64,000 bases of DNA, taken from CAIKBL01 sp050247235 (lineage in GTDB: Bacteria > Pseudomonadota > Gammaproteobacteria > Ga0077536). The position numbers and the translations under genes were made by a program. Shown here piece by piece: positions 50,633-60,686 of the stretch (positions are counted from its first letter, which is position 1; every line of letters starts with the position of its first letter). The notes under the pieces were generated by a model. That model saw nothing but the letters and a program-made list of their open reading frames with translations, did not search any database and was not told where the DNA came from. The DNA is taken from contig JBFWUN010000019.1 of NCBI GenBank assembly GCA_050247235.1, positions 1-64,000 on the forward strand, read 5' to 3'.

Positions 50633-52573
50633 TCAGGCCGCCAATTCGGGTCGGTTCCGGAATTGTTCGAGCGCCTCCGGATTGGACAACGCCTCGACGT
50701 TCCTGATCGTCCGGCCATGCACCACGTCGCGGATCGCGAGCTCGGTCAGTTTGCCGGAACGCGTGCGCGGGATGTCGCTGACCTGGACTATCCGCGCCGG
50801 GACATGTCGTGGACTCGCGCCCGTGCGGATGCGATCGCGCAGTCGCCGCTCGAGTTCCCCGGTGAGCGCTTCGCCCGCGCGCAGGACGACGAACAGCACC
50901 ACGCGGACGTCGCCGTCCCACTCCTGGCCGATCGCGACGCACTCCACCACTTCCTCCAGCGTCTCGACCTGGCGGTAAATCTCGGCGGTTCCGATCCGCA
51001 CCCCGCCCGGATTCAAGGTCGCATCGGAACGCCCATGGATCACGAATCCTCCGTGCGGGGTCTCTTCGGCGAAATCTCCGTGCGCCCACACGTTCGGGAA
51101 GCGTTCGAAGTACGCGGCACGGTACCGCGAACCGTCGGCATCCCCCCAGAATCCGATCGGCATCGACGGAAACGCATTCGTGCAGACCAGTTCACCCTTC
51201 TCACCGATCACGGGACGACCGAGCTCATCGAACACCTGAGTCGCCATGCCGAGTCCCTTGCACTGCAGCTCGCCCCGGTAGACCGGGCCGTTGGGATTGC
51301 CGCCGATGAAACAGGAGATGATGTCGGTCCCCCCCGACACCGAGCTCAGGCACACGTCCTGCTTGACGTGTGTGTAGACGTAGTCAAAGCCCTCGGGCGG
51401 GAGCACCGAACCCGTCGACAGGATCGTCCGTACGTCCTTCAGTGCGTGGCGTTCACGCGGCCGCACGTCGAATTTCTCGATGCCCTGCACGAACTTCGCC
51501 GAAATTCCGAACTGGGTACAGTCCTCGCGATCCGCGTAGTCGAACAGCGTGTAGCCATCCGGATGAAACGGGGAGCCGTCGTACAGCAGTAACGTCGCCT
51601 CGCTCGCGAGCCCGGACACGAGCCAGTTCCACATCATCCAGCCGCAGGTCGTGAAGTAGAACAGCCGATCCCCCGGTCGGATATCGCTGTGCAGCTGGTG
51701 CTCCTTCAGGTGCTGGATCAGCGTCCCGCCTGCGCCGTGCACGATGCACTTGGGTTTGCCGGTGGTTCCGCTCGAGTAGAGGATGTACAACGGGTGATTG
51801 AACGGCACCGCCTCGAAGCGGATGTCGGCGTCCGGCTGCGAGGTGCCCAACGTGTCGAACCGATCGGCCCCGGGGAGGTCTCCGGCCGCGATGAACGGGA
51901 TGACGACAAGTCGCTCGAGACCCGGCAACGCGGCGCGAATCTCCGCCACCTTGTCGCGGATGTCGAGCGTCTTGCCGGCATAGTAGTAGCCGTCCATCGC
52001 GAACATCACCTTGGGCGCGATCTGGTCGAACCGGTCGAGCACGCCCTGGGTGCCGAAATCGGGTGAGCACGACGACCACACTGCACCAAGGGACGCCGTT
52101 GCGAGCATTGCGATGATCGCTTCGGGAGTGTTCGCGGTGATCCCGGCGACCCGATCACCCGCCACGACGCCATATCCGCGCAGGGCCTCTGCAACGCGCT
52201 GCACCTCCGCGTAAAGCGCTCGCCACGTCATGCCGCGCGTGTGTCCACGTTCGTCGCGGAAGCGCAGCGCGGTGGAATCGTCGCGCCGGCGGAGCAGGTT
52301 CTCGGCGAAATTGAGCCGCGCCTCGGGAAACCAGCGCGCGCCGGGCATTCGGGCGGGATCGGCCACCACGCGTTCGCCGCGCGTCTGTGCCCTGATTCCG
52401 CAGAAATCCCATACCGCCGTCCAGAACGCCGGGGCATCCGCGACCGACCATGCGTGCAGTTCCCGGTACTCCGCGATACGCAACGCGTGACGCGCGTTCA
52501 CGTACCCGATGAAACGGGTGAGATTGGTCGACGCCACTCGCGCCGCGTCGGGGCGCCACAGAATCGGGTTCAT
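50633..52573 (-). CDS. Acetoacetate-CoA ligase (acetoacetyl-CoA synthetase)
   Basis: A 646-residue ANL-superfamily adenylate-forming enzyme that activates acetoacetate with ATP and CoA. The P-loop motif is LYSSGTTGKPKCIVHG; other conserved parts are WMMWNWLVSGLA, SVSGGTDIISCFIGGNP, HGRSDATLNPGGVRIGTAEIYR (hinge) and TRSGKLTE with the catalytic C-terminal Lys. SGGTDI and the N-terminal LWRPDAARVASTNLTRFIGYV distinguish acetoacetyl-CoA from acetyl-CoA synthetases. The first ATG is at 52573. It lies 6 bp after maiA and 31 bp before fumA, which points to use of acetoacetate from tyrosine/phenylalanine degradation or from polyhydroxybutyrate/leucine turnover. Confidence 0.94.
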   Translation of the reverse strand: MNPILWRPDAARVASTNLTRFIGYVNARHALRIAEYRELHAWSVADAPAFWTAVWDFCGIRAQTRGERVVADPARMPGARWFPEARLNFAENLLRRRDDSTALRFRDERGHTRGMTWRALYAEVQRVAEALRGYGVVAGDRVAGITANTPEAIIAMLATASLGAVWSSCSPDFGTQGVLDRFDQIAPKVMFAMDGYYYAGKTLDIRDKVAEIRAALPGLERLVVIPFIAAGDLPGADRFDTLGTSQPDADIRFEAVPFNHPLYILYSSGTTGKPKCIVHGAGGTLIQHLKEHQLHSDIRPGDRLFYFTTCGWMMWNWLVSGLASEATLLLYDGSPFHPDGYTLFDYADREDCTQFGISAKFVQGIEKFDVRPRERHALKDVRTILSTGSVLPPEGFDYVYTHVKQDVCLSSVSGGTDIISCFIGGNPNGPVYRGELQCKGLGMATQVFDELGRPVIGEKGELVCTNAFPSMPIGFWGDADGSRYRAAYFERFPNVWAHGDFAEETPHGGFVIHGRSDATLNPGGVRIGTAEIYRQVETLEEVVECVAIGQEWDGDVRVVLFVVLRAGEALTGELERRLRDRIRTGASPRHVPARIVQVSDIPRTRSGKLTELAIRDVVHGRTIRNVEALSNPEALEQFRNRPELAA

Positions 52574-52579
52574 CAAGGT

Positions 52580-53227
52580 CTATTTCACTTCCGCGTGGAG
52601 ATCAGGGTGGGCCTGCTGGAAGGCGGGCAATTCGAGACAGGCCGCATCCACCTCGCTCAGGCGCGGGAAATCATCGAGTGGCAGGTTGAAGCGGCGTGCG
52701 CTCCACAGCAACGGGACCAGGCAGACATCGGCAAGGGTCACCTCGTCTCCGAGCGCGTAGCGATGAGGGCGGCTCTCTGCGGTCAGCCACAGCTCCAGCG
52801 CGTCCAGTCCCTCCAGCAGCCAGTGCCGGAACCACTGGCTGCGCTGCACGTCGCTCGCCTTGAGGGTGGTCCGCAGGTAGGCAAGCACCCGGAGGTTCGT
52901 CAGCGCCTGGATGTCCGAGACCACGATCTGCGCAAACTGGCGGGCGCGGGCGCGTCGCCTGGGCTCGGCGGGCAGCAGCGGCGGCGTCGGCTGAAGCTCG
53001 TCCAGGTACTCGAGGATCGCGAGCGACTGCGACAGGATGAAGTCGTCATCGCTCAGCGTCGGCAGCAGACCTTGCGGGTTCACCGCCCGGTATTCCGCCA
53101 GCAGCTGCTCTCCGCCGCCCTTCACGAGCGAGACCGCGTGCGTGCGGTAGGAAAGCCCCTTCAGCGCAAGTCCGATGCGGACACGGTACGCCGCCGCCGA
53201 CAGGTAGAAATCGTGAAGCTCAAGCAT
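52580..53227 (-). CDS. maiA: Maleylacetoacetate isomerase (zeta-class glutathione transferase)
   Basis: A 215-residue GST-fold enzyme. The zeta-class glutathione signature reads FYLSAAAYRVRIGLALKGL (usually SSxxxRVRIALxLKG); ALTNLRVLAYL and YALGDEVTLADVCLVPLLW belong to the C-terminal helical domain. The first catalytic Ser-Ser appears as LS-A, a change to note: the usual SSCSxRVR is LSAAAYRVR, retaining one Ser. It isomerises maleylacetoacetate to fumarylacetoacetate in homogentisate breakdown. First gene of the maiA-acetoacetyl-CoA ligase-fumarase run. Fumarylacetoacetase and homogentisate dioxygenase are not in the window. Confidence 0.9.
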   Translation of the reverse strand: MLELHDFYLSAAAYRVRIGLALKGLSYRTHAVSLVKGGGEQLLAEYRAVNPQGLLPTLSDDDFILSQSLAILEYLDELQPTPPLLPAEPRRRARARQFAQIVVSDIQALTNLRVLAYLRTTLKASDVQRSQWFRHWLLEGLDALELWLTAESRPHRYALGDEVTLADVCLVPLLWSARRFNLPLDDFPRLSEVDAACLELPAFQQAHPDLHAEVK

Positions 53228-53434
53228 GCTCGCACGCTCCGTGTTGGCGCCGTTTCGCGCACCGCCCGGTGGTTCACGGCCGTCCCGCCCCCGCGGTCGG
53301 CCTCCGTCGTCGACAATCCGGCGCGCGTCCCGACCGGGCGGCGCGCCGCGCGAGGTCGACGGGTGTGACTTTACCGGCTTTTCGCCGCGCGTTCATGGCG
53401 AAACGGCCCCGGCGAACGCCGGGCGCCATGCCGC

Positions 53435-53752
53435 TCAGTCGTTCTTCGCCACCCGCACGATGAGTCCCTCCATCTCGGGCGTGACCGTGACCTGGCACGT
53501 GAGTCGACTCTGGGGTCGGCGCTCGTTCGCGAGATCGAGCGTCGCGTCCTCGATCTCATTGGGGGCCCCGACCACCTGGACCCACGCGTCGTCGATGTAC
53601 GCGTGGCAAGTGCTGCAGGCGCAGGAGCCTCCGCAGATCGCGAGGATCCCCGGGACGCCATTCGCAACAGCTCCCTCCATGACGGACAGGCCGCTCGCGA
53701 TGTCGCAGGTGTGCTGTTCGCCGTCCAGATCGATAAACGTGATTTTCGGCAT
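53435..53752 (-). CDS. Adrenodoxin-type 2Fe-2S ferredoxin
   Basis: A 105-residue ferredoxin. The cluster motif is C-x5-C-x2-C in ICGGSCACSTCH with the fourth Cys in LTCQV, the adrenodoxin/putidaredoxin pattern used with cytochrome P450s, dioxygenases or Fe-S assembly. It begins MPKITFIDLDGEQHTCDI. It starts 14 bp after the stop of the ferredoxin reductase gene and is the last gene of the ETF-ferredoxin run. About 207 bp separate it from maiA, so the operon probably ends here. No P450 gene is in the window. Confidence 0.93.
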   Translation of the reverse strand: MPKITFIDLDGEQHTCDIASGLSVMEGAVANGVPGILAICGGSCACSTCHAYIDDAWVQVVGAPNEIEDATLDLANERRPQSRLTCQVTVTPEMEGLIVRVAKND

Positions 53753-53766
53753 GACGTAGTCGCTCG

Positions 53767-54978
53767 TCAGATGAGTGTCTTGATGTCGACGGTCGGATCG
53801 GCCACCCGCGCCTTGGCACACGGCCCCTCCGTAACGACGATGCGGCGTGCCGCCATGTGGTCGGCCGGTCGGTTGACCGAATCGACCGCGATGACACGCT
53901 CCCCTTTGTAGTAGAAAACCGAGAAGCCCCCCTCCCCCACGGTTCCGCGGACGACCAGGTCGTCGTACCCCGTGGAGATCCCGGCCATCTGGAGCTTGAA
54001 CTCGTACTGGTCGGACCAGAACCAGGGAACCTGTGCGTATGCGACGGGCGAATCGAGCAGGCTGGCCGCCGCGACCTTGCCCTGATCCACCGCGTTCTGC
54101 ACGGACTCGAGCCGGTGGGGCTGCGCATACAGCAGGTTGCGATGCCGCGTGCAGTCACCCGCAGCGACGATGGCCGGATCGCTCGTGCGCGCAAACTCGT
54201 CGACGATGATACCGGCATCGCACACGAGGCCGGCCTGCTCGGCGAGTTCGGTGTTGGGCAGTACCCCGATACCCACGATCACGAGATCGGCCGGCAGCGC
54301 ATCGCCGTCGGCCGTGAGGATTTCAATGATGTCGTGGCGGCCACGGAGCGCGCTCACCTGCCGCCCCGCCAGGATCCGGACCCCGCGGCGGCCGTGCAGG
54401 TCAGCGAAGAACTCGGACACCAGCGGCGCCACCACGCGCGGCAGCACGCGCGGCTGCGCCTCGAGCACGGTGACGTCGCGGCCCAGGCTGCGCGCGACCG
54501 CCGCCACTTCGAGTCCGATGAATCCGCCGCCCACGATCACGATCCGGCGCGCATCGGCGAGCCGCCCGCGAATGGCCTCGGCGTCGTCCATGCCGCGCAG
54601 GTAGCAGACCCGCGGATCGTCAGCACCCGGCACGGACAGGGTTCTCACCCGTGCCCCGGTGACGAGCGCCAGCCTGTCGAAGCCCAGGCGCGTACCGTCA
54701 CCGAGCGTCACTTCCCGCGCGCCGGCATCGAGCCCGGTCACGCGCGTACCGAGCCGGACGTCGACCCCGAGCTTGGCGTAATGCTCGGCCGGGCGGAACA
54801 GCAGGCGCGGCGCGTCGATCTCGCCGAGCAGGTACTTCTTCGACAACGGTGGCCGCTGGTAGGGCAGGCTCCGTTCTTCGCCGACCAGCACCAGTTCACC
54901 GTCGAACCCTCCTTTGCGCAGGCTCTCGACGATCTGCAGGCCGGCCTGGCCTGCACCCACCACGATGAAACGCCGCAT
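53767..54978 (-). CDS. FAD/NAD(P)-dependent ferredoxin reductase
   Basis: A 403-residue flavoprotein of the putidaredoxin/rubredoxin reductase type. FAD motif VVGAGQAGLQIVESLR at the N-terminus, LPYQRPPLSKKYLLGE (typical of this family), NAD motif VIVGGGFIGLEVAAVARSLG, and DPAIVAAGDCTRHRNLLY for the second FAD contact. It would pass electrons from NADH to the neighbouring 2Fe-2S ferredoxins. Start ATG 54978. It is sandwiched between two ferredoxin genes (21 bp and 14 bp away). Confidence 0.93.
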   Translation of the reverse strand: MRRFIVVGAGQAGLQIVESLRKGGFDGELVLVGEERSLPYQRPPLSKKYLLGEIDAPRLLFRPAEHYAKLGVDVRLGTRVTGLDAGAREVTLGDGTRLGFDRLALVTGARVRTLSVPGADDPRVCYLRGMDDAEAIRGRLADARRIVIVGGGFIGLEVAAVARSLGRDVTVLEAQPRVLPRVVAPLVSEFFADLHGRRGVRILAGRQVSALRGRHDIIEILTADGDALPADLVIVGIGVLPNTELAEQAGLVCDAGIIVDEFARTSDPAIVAAGDCTRHRNLLYAQPHRLESVQNAVDQGKVAAASLLDSPVAYAQVPWFWSDQYEFKLQMAGISTGYDDLVVRGTVGEGGFSVFYYKGERVIAVDSVNRPADHMAARRIVVTEGPCAKARVADPTVDIKTLI

Positions 54979-54999
54979 GGACAACGCGCGTCGCGCAGG

Positions 55000-55323
55000 T
55001 CAGGTCTGGCGTTCGGGCAGGCGGACGACGAGGCCGTCAAGGTCCGCGCTGAGCTTGATCTGGCAGGACAGCCGCGAATTCGGCTGGCGCGGCACCGCAG
55101 TGCACTCGAGCAGGTCCTGTTCGCTGGGTGACATCGCGGGCATCCGCGCGACCCACGCGGCGTCGACGAACACGTGGCACGTGGCGCATGCACAGCCGCC
55201 GCCGCATTCCGCGACGATCCCGTTGACATCATTCTGGATGGCGCCTTCCATCAGTGACCATCCGTTCGGGATATCGATTTCTCGACGGGATTCGTCACTC
55301 GCGATAAACGTCACTTTGGCCAT
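55000..55323 (-). CDS. Adrenodoxin-type 2Fe-2S ferredoxin (second)
   Basis: A 107-residue ferredoxin, CGGGCACATCH and LSCQI giving the four Cys ligands. It begins MAKVTFIASDESRREIDI and is clearly related to the first copy but only moderately similar outside the cluster motifs, so it is not a recent duplicate. It lies between the ETF:quinone oxidoreductase gene (21 bp) and the ferredoxin reductase gene (21 bp), all on one strand. Confidence 0.93.
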   Translation of the reverse strand: MAKVTFIASDESRREIDIPNGWSLMEGAIQNDVNGIVAECGGGCACATCHVFVDAAWVARMPAMSPSEQDLLECTAVPRQPNSRLSCQIKLSADLDGLVVRLPERQT

Positions 55324-55344
55324 CGGTGCGTCACTCTCGGTCGC

Positions 55345-56976
55345 TCACATGTTCGGATAATTCGGGCCACCGCCGCCCTCCGGCGTGACCCAGTGAATGT
55401 TCTGTGACGGATCCTTGATGTCACAGGTCTTGCAGTGCACGCAGTTCTGCGCGTTGATGCGCAGCTGCTGTTCCCCTCCTTCGTCCACGAACTCGTAGAC
55501 ACCGGCAGGACAGTAGCGCTGCTCCGGTCCGGCGTAGACCGGGAGGTTCAGCCGCGTCGGCACGCTCGCGTCCTTCAGCGTGAGATGGCATGGCTGGTTT
55601 TCCTCGTGGTTGGTATTCGACAGGAACACCGAGGACAGCCGATCGAACGTGATCCTGCCATCGGGCTTCGGGTACTCGATGGGGCGGCACTGGGCCGCCG
55701 GCTTGAGACTTTCGTGATCGGGTGTGTGGCGGAAAGTCCACGGCGCGCGCCCGCGCAGCAGGTAGGTATCGATGGCCGAATAGCCCAGCGCTGCCCACAG
55801 CCCCCAGTGAAACGACGGCTTGATATTGCGGACGCGGTAGAGTTCATCCCACAACCAGGTGCTTTTCAGGCGGTGCGGATAATCGACCGCCTCGCGTCCC
55901 GCCTGTTCGCCGGCCCGCAGCAGTTCGAATACCGCTTCGGCCGCGGTCATCCCCGACTTCATCGCGGTGTGCGAACCCTTGATCTTCGGCACGTTGAGAA
56001 ATCCGGCGGTATCCCCGACGAGCAATCCGCCCGGGAACGTGAGCTTGGGAATCGACTGGAAGCCTCCCGCGCTGATCGCGCGCGCGCCGTACGCGACGCG
56101 GCGCCCGCCCTCGAACGTGTCACGGATGCTCGGATGCGTCTTGAAACGCTGCATCTCCTCGAACGGACTGAGGTAAGGGTTCGTGTAGTTGAGTCCGATG
56201 ACGTAGCCGACCGCGACGTGATTGTCCTCCAGGTGATACAGGAACGACCCGCCGTACGTCGCGGCGTCGACCGGCCACCCGATGGTGTGCGTCACGCGGC
56301 CCGCGTGATGGCGATCCGGCTGGACTTCCCACAGTTCCTTGATTCCGATCCCGTAGACTTGGGGATCCACGCCTTCGCGGAGACGGAAGCGCTCGAACAG
56401 CGCCTTGGTCAGGGAGCCGCGGCAACCCTCGGCGAAAATGGTCTGCTTCGCATGCAGTTCCATGCCCGGAGCGAAGTTCGGTCCCTCCTCGCCCTCCTTG
56501 GTCCGCCCCATGTCACCGGTGGCAACCCCCTTCACCGAGCCGTCTTCGTGGTAAAGCACCTCGGAGGCGGCAAAGCCAGGGTAGATGTCGACCCCAAGCG
56601 CCTCCGCCTGCTGCGCCAGCCAGCGACAGACGTTGCCGAGACTGATGATGTAGTTGCCGTGGTTCTGCATTGCCGGCGGCGTCGGCAGGCGGAACGAACG
56701 TGACTCCGTCAGGAACAGGAAGTGATCCTCGCTGACCGGGGTGTTCAGCGGCGCGCCCTGGGCGCGCCAGTCCGGGATCAGTTCCGTCAGCGCGCGGGGT
56801 TCCATCACTGCGCCCGACAGGATATGGGCACCGATCTCGGAACCCTTTTCAAGCACGCAGACCGACAGTTCGAAGTCGTGCTCCGCGGCCAGTTGCTTGA
56901 GCCTGATCGCGCCCGCGAGACCGGACGGTCCCCCGCCGACGATCACGACATCGAACTCCATCGCCTCGCGTTCCAT
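55345..56976 (-). CDS. Electron transfer flavoprotein:ubiquinone oxidoreductase
   Basis: A 543-residue membrane-associated flavo-iron-sulfur protein that takes electrons from ETF to ubiquinone. FAD motif VIVGGGPSGLAGAIRLKQ; LEKGSEIGAHILSGAVMEPRAL, GDTAGFLNVPKIKGSHTAMKSGM are typical, and the C-terminal [4Fe-4S] site is CPAGVYEF with NCVHCKTCDIKDPSQNIHW, ending GGGGPNYPNM. The first Met is at 56976; MEFD at 56961 is an alternative. Third gene of the etfB-etfA-ETFQO run, 18 bp after etfA. Confidence 0.95.
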   Translation of the reverse strand: MEREAMEFDVVIVGGGPSGLAGAIRLKQLAAEHDFELSVCVLEKGSEIGAHILSGAVMEPRALTELIPDWRAQGAPLNTPVSEDHFLFLTESRSFRLPTPPAMQNHGNYIISLGNVCRWLAQQAEALGVDIYPGFAASEVLYHEDGSVKGVATGDMGRTKEGEEGPNFAPGMELHAKQTIFAEGCRGSLTKALFERFRLREGVDPQVYGIGIKELWEVQPDRHHAGRVTHTIGWPVDAATYGGSFLYHLEDNHVAVGYVIGLNYTNPYLSPFEEMQRFKTHPSIRDTFEGGRRVAYGARAISAGGFQSIPKLTFPGGLLVGDTAGFLNVPKIKGSHTAMKSGMTAAEAVFELLRAGEQAGREAVDYPHRLKSTWLWDELYRVRNIKPSFHWGLWAALGYSAIDTYLLRGRAPWTFRHTPDHESLKPAAQCRPIEYPKPDGRITFDRLSSVFLSNTNHEENQPCHLTLKDASVPTRLNLPVYAGPEQRYCPAGVYEFVDEGGEQQLRINAQNCVHCKTCDIKDPSQNIHWVTPEGGGGPNYPNM

Positions 56977-56994
56977 GGCCGTGCCCTGCCGGCG

Positions 56995-57927
<933 letters not shown>

Positions 57928-57929
57928 GA

Positions 57930-58679
57930 TCAGATCACCTTGGCTTCGTTGCGGAGTTTCGCGACCAGTTCCTGCACGTCGGCAACCTTGACGCCGCCCG
58001 CGCGTCCCGGCGGCTCAGCCGCCTTGACGAGCTTCAGGCGGGGCGCGATGTCCACGCCGAGGTCGGCCGGTGACACGGTATCGAGGGGCTTTTTCTTCGC
58101 CTTCATGATGTTCGGCAGCTTCACGTAGCGGGGCTCGTTGAGCCGCAGGTCGGCAGTGACCACCGCCGGCATCTTCAGTGACACGATCTGGAGCCCGCCG
58201 TCCACTTCCCGCTTGACCTCGAGCGTGCCCGCGCCGACATCGACTTTGGCGGCGAAGGTGCCCTGCGCCCAGCCGAGCAGCCCGGCGAGCATCTGGCCGG
58301 TCTGGTTGGAATCGTCGTCGATGGCCTGCTTGCCCAGGATCACGAGTCCCGGCTGTTCGCGCTCGACGATTGCCTTCAGGAGCTTGGCGACGCCGAGCGG
58401 CTGCACTTCGTCATCGGTCTGCACGAGGATGCCGCGGTCGGCGCCCATCGCCATCGCGGTGCGCAGCGTCTCCTGGCACTGCGAGGGTCCGATTGACACG
58501 GCGACGATCTCCTCGGCCTTGCCGGCTTCCTGGAGGCGGATTGCCTCTTCCACCGCAATCTCGTCGAACGGGTTCATCGACATCTTGACGTTCGCGAGAT
58601 CGACGCCGGAACCATCGGATTTCGGGCGCGCCTTCACGTTGTAATCAATGGCGCGCTTCACCGCCACCAGGATCTTCAT
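57930..58679 (-). CDS. etfB: Electron transfer flavoprotein subunit beta
   Basis: A 249-residue AMP-binding subunit, MKILVAVKRAIDYNVKARP at the start, SMNPFDEIAVEEAIRLQEAG, the recognition-loop region with VILGKQAIDDDSNQTGQMLAGLLGWAQGTFA, and DLRLNEPRYVKLPNIMKAKKKPLD. First gene of the six-gene electron transfer run; 244 bp separate it from the divergent glutaryl-CoA dehydrogenase gene, so control elements for both lie there. Confidence 0.97.
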   Translation of the reverse strand: MKILVAVKRAIDYNVKARPKSDGSGVDLANVKMSMNPFDEIAVEEAIRLQEAGKAEEIVAVSIGPSQCQETLRTAMAMGADRGILVQTDDEVQPLGVAKLLKAIVEREQPGLVILGKQAIDDDSNQTGQMLAGLLGWAQGTFAAKVDVGAGTLEVKREVDGGLQIVSLKMPAVVTADLRLNEPRYVKLPNIMKAKKKPLDTVSPADLGVDIAPRLKLVKAAEPPGRAGGVKVADVQELVAKLRNEAKVI

Positions 58680-58923
58680 GACTGCCTCCAGCTAAGAGCG
58701 ATTGACTCCGCGGCCGCGCCGCGCCGCGCAGGGCACGAGGTGGTCCCGGAACGGGTCTCGGTCAGGGGCCGAAATGGTATCAGTAACGGCTTGATCGAAA
58801 AAGGCGACGCAACGCAGCAGCGCGTCCGGCGCCAGGCCCCCGCGGGCAGCTTCCGGGTCTCGACCCACGAGAAACGCAATGCGAAGATGCCGGCCCCTTC
58901 CGCGCCATCGCCAGGACTGCTGC

Positions 58924-60135
58924 ATGACATCGCCCGACGCCCCGATCAAAGCCTCCGCCGAAGCCTCGTTCGATTGGGAAGACCCGCTCCTGTTGACCCG
59001 CCAGCTGACCGATGACGAACGCATGGTCATGGACGCCGCCCGCACGTTCTGCGCGGAGCGCCTGCTGCCGCGCGTGCGCGACATCCACCGTTTCGAGTCG
59101 TTCGAGCGCAGCATCATGAACGAGTTCGGCGAACTGGGCTTCCTAGGCTGCACGATTCCGACGGAATACGGCGGGGCCGGGCTGAACTATGTCGCCTACG
59201 GACTCATCGCGCGCGAAGTCGAACGCGTCGATTCCGGCTTCCGCTCAGCGATGAGCGTGCAATCGAGCCTCGTCATGCACCCGATCTACGCCTACGGCAC
59301 CGATGCGCAGCGCCGCAGGTACCTGCCGAAACTCGCGTCCGGAGAATGGGTCGGCTGCTTCGGCCTGACCGAGCCCGACCACGGCTCCGACCCCGGCGGG
59401 ATGCAGACGCGGGCCCGCGCGGTCGACGGCGGCTACGTGCTCACGGGCAACAAGATGTGGATCACCAACTCCCCGCTCGCCGATGTCCTGGTCGTCTGGG
59501 CCAAGACCGAGGACGGGGTGATCCGGGGCTTCGTGCTCGAGCGCGGCATGGCCGGGCTTGCGACACCGAAGATCGAAGGCAAGTTCTCGCTGCGGGCCTC
59601 GATCACCGGTGAGATTGTCATGGACCAGGTGTTCGTGCCGGCCGAGAACCTGCTGCCGAACGTGCAGGGACTGCGCGGGCCGTTCGGGTGCCTGAACCGT
59701 GCGCGTTACGGCATCTCCTGGGGCGCGATGGGTGCCGCCGAATTCTGCTGGCACGCCGCGCGCCGTTACACCCTGGACCGCAAGCAGTTCGGTCGCCCGC
59801 TCGCCGCCAACCAGCTCGTTCAGAAGAAGCTCGCCGACATGCAGACCGAGATCACGCTCGGCCTGCACGGCGCCCTGCAGCTCGGACGTCTGATCGATGC
59901 GGGCCTTGGTGCGCCCGAGGCGATCTCGCTGTTGAAACGCAACAACTGCGGCAAGGCGCTCGATGTCGCACGCACCGCACGCGACATGCATGGCGGCAAC
60001 GGGGTGTCCGACGAGTACCACGTCATCCGCCACGTGCTGAACCTCGAGGCCGTCAACACCTACGAAGGCACCCACGACATCCATGCCCTGATCCTCGGCC
60101 GCGCGCAGACCGGACTGCAGGCGTTCACCGCGTAG
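58924..60135 (+). CDS. gcdH: Glutaryl-CoA dehydrogenase (acyl-CoA dehydrogenase family)
   Basis: A 403-residue FAD enzyme oxidising and decarboxylating glutaryl-CoA to crotonyl-CoA in lysine/tryptophan catabolism. FDWEDPLLLTRQLTDDERMV at the start, SGFRSAMSVQSSLVMHPIYAYG, GCFGLTEPDHGSDPGGM, KMWITNSPLADV, RRYTLDRKQFGRPLAANQLVQKKLADM and the catalytic Glu in NTYEGTHDIHALILGR all fit GcdH (the YEGT and MxxRAR variations specific to glutaryl-CoA). The ATG at 58924 is chosen; an upstream Met adds 15 unrelated residues. Divergent from etfB, whose product is its electron acceptor. Confidence 0.92.
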   Translation: MTSPDAPIKASAEASFDWEDPLLLTRQLTDDERMVMDAARTFCAERLLPRVRDIHRFESFERSIMNEFGELGFLGCTIPTEYGGAGLNYVAYGLIAREVERVDSGFRSAMSVQSSLVMHPIYAYGTDAQRRRYLPKLASGEWVGCFGLTEPDHGSDPGGMQTRARAVDGGYVLTGNKMWITNSPLADVLVVWAKTEDGVIRGFVLERGMAGLATPKIEGKFSLRASITGEIVMDQVFVPAENLLPNVQGLRGPFGCLNRARYGISWGAMGAAEFCWHAARRYTLDRKQFGRPLAANQLVQKKLADMQTEITLGLHGALQLGRLIDAGLGAPEAISLLKRNNCGKALDVARTARDMHGGNGVSDEYHVIRHVLNLEAVNTYEGTHDIHALILGRAQTGLQAFTA

Positions 60136-60307
60136 GTATCGCGGGAGCGCTTGGCTTCATTGCGCAGGGCCGGCCCGATGTGCTTGAATTCCCGCCGGTT
60201 AGTCGTCGCATCCGCACGCGCGGCGACCGTCACGCAGACCGCGCTCCGGTACGCCTTCACGCGCGCGGCACTCCAGTCACGCAACCATGATGGAACACAC
60301 AACGAGC

Positions 60308-60670
60308 ATGAACATTTACGTCGGGAACCTTCCATACAGTGTCCGCGATGAGGAACTGCGCGCCACCTTCGAGCCCTACGGGACCGTCGTCTCCGCCGAG
60401 GTGATTTTCGACAAGCGCACGCGGCGTTCGCGCGGATACGGGTTCGTCGAGATGGCGAGCGAGTCCGAGGGTCAGCGCGCGATCGCCGCGCTGAATGGCC
60501 AGGAGCTGCACGGGCGCGAGCTGCGGGTCGATGCCTCGCAGCCCAAGAGCGAGAAAACGCCGGGCGAACGCAGTCAGCCGCCGCGCACGACGCCGCGCGC
60601 ACCTGCGGTGGCCGCCGAGGCGGCGCCCGCGACGGGATTGAAGGGCTTCTTCAAGCGCCTGTTCGGCTGA
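60308..60670 (+). CDS. RNA-binding protein with one RRM domain
   Basis: A 120-residue protein: an N-terminal RRM with RNP2 IYVGNL and RNP1 RGYGFVEM, then a Pro/Ala/Arg-rich low-complexity linker and a short basic end (GLKGFFKRLFG). Bacterial glycine-rich-type RRM proteins bind single-stranded RNA and are often cold- or stress-related; the specific target is unknown. The ATG at 60308 begins the RRM; ATGs up to 60287 are in frame but add unconserved residues. 172 bp after gcdH on the same strand. Confidence 0.9.
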   Translation: MNIYVGNLPYSVRDEELRATFEPYGTVVSAEVIFDKRTRRSRGYGFVEMASESEGQRAIAALNGQELHGRELRVDASQPKSEKTPGERSQPPRTTPRAPAVAAEAAPATGLKGFFKRLFG

Positions 60671-60686
60671 CGCCCGGCGCCGGCCG

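Noticed and set aside
55435..56703. Plus-strand frame antisense to ETF:quinone oxidoreductase
   Set aside because: Shadow of a gene with complete catalytic motifs; no signal or domain.
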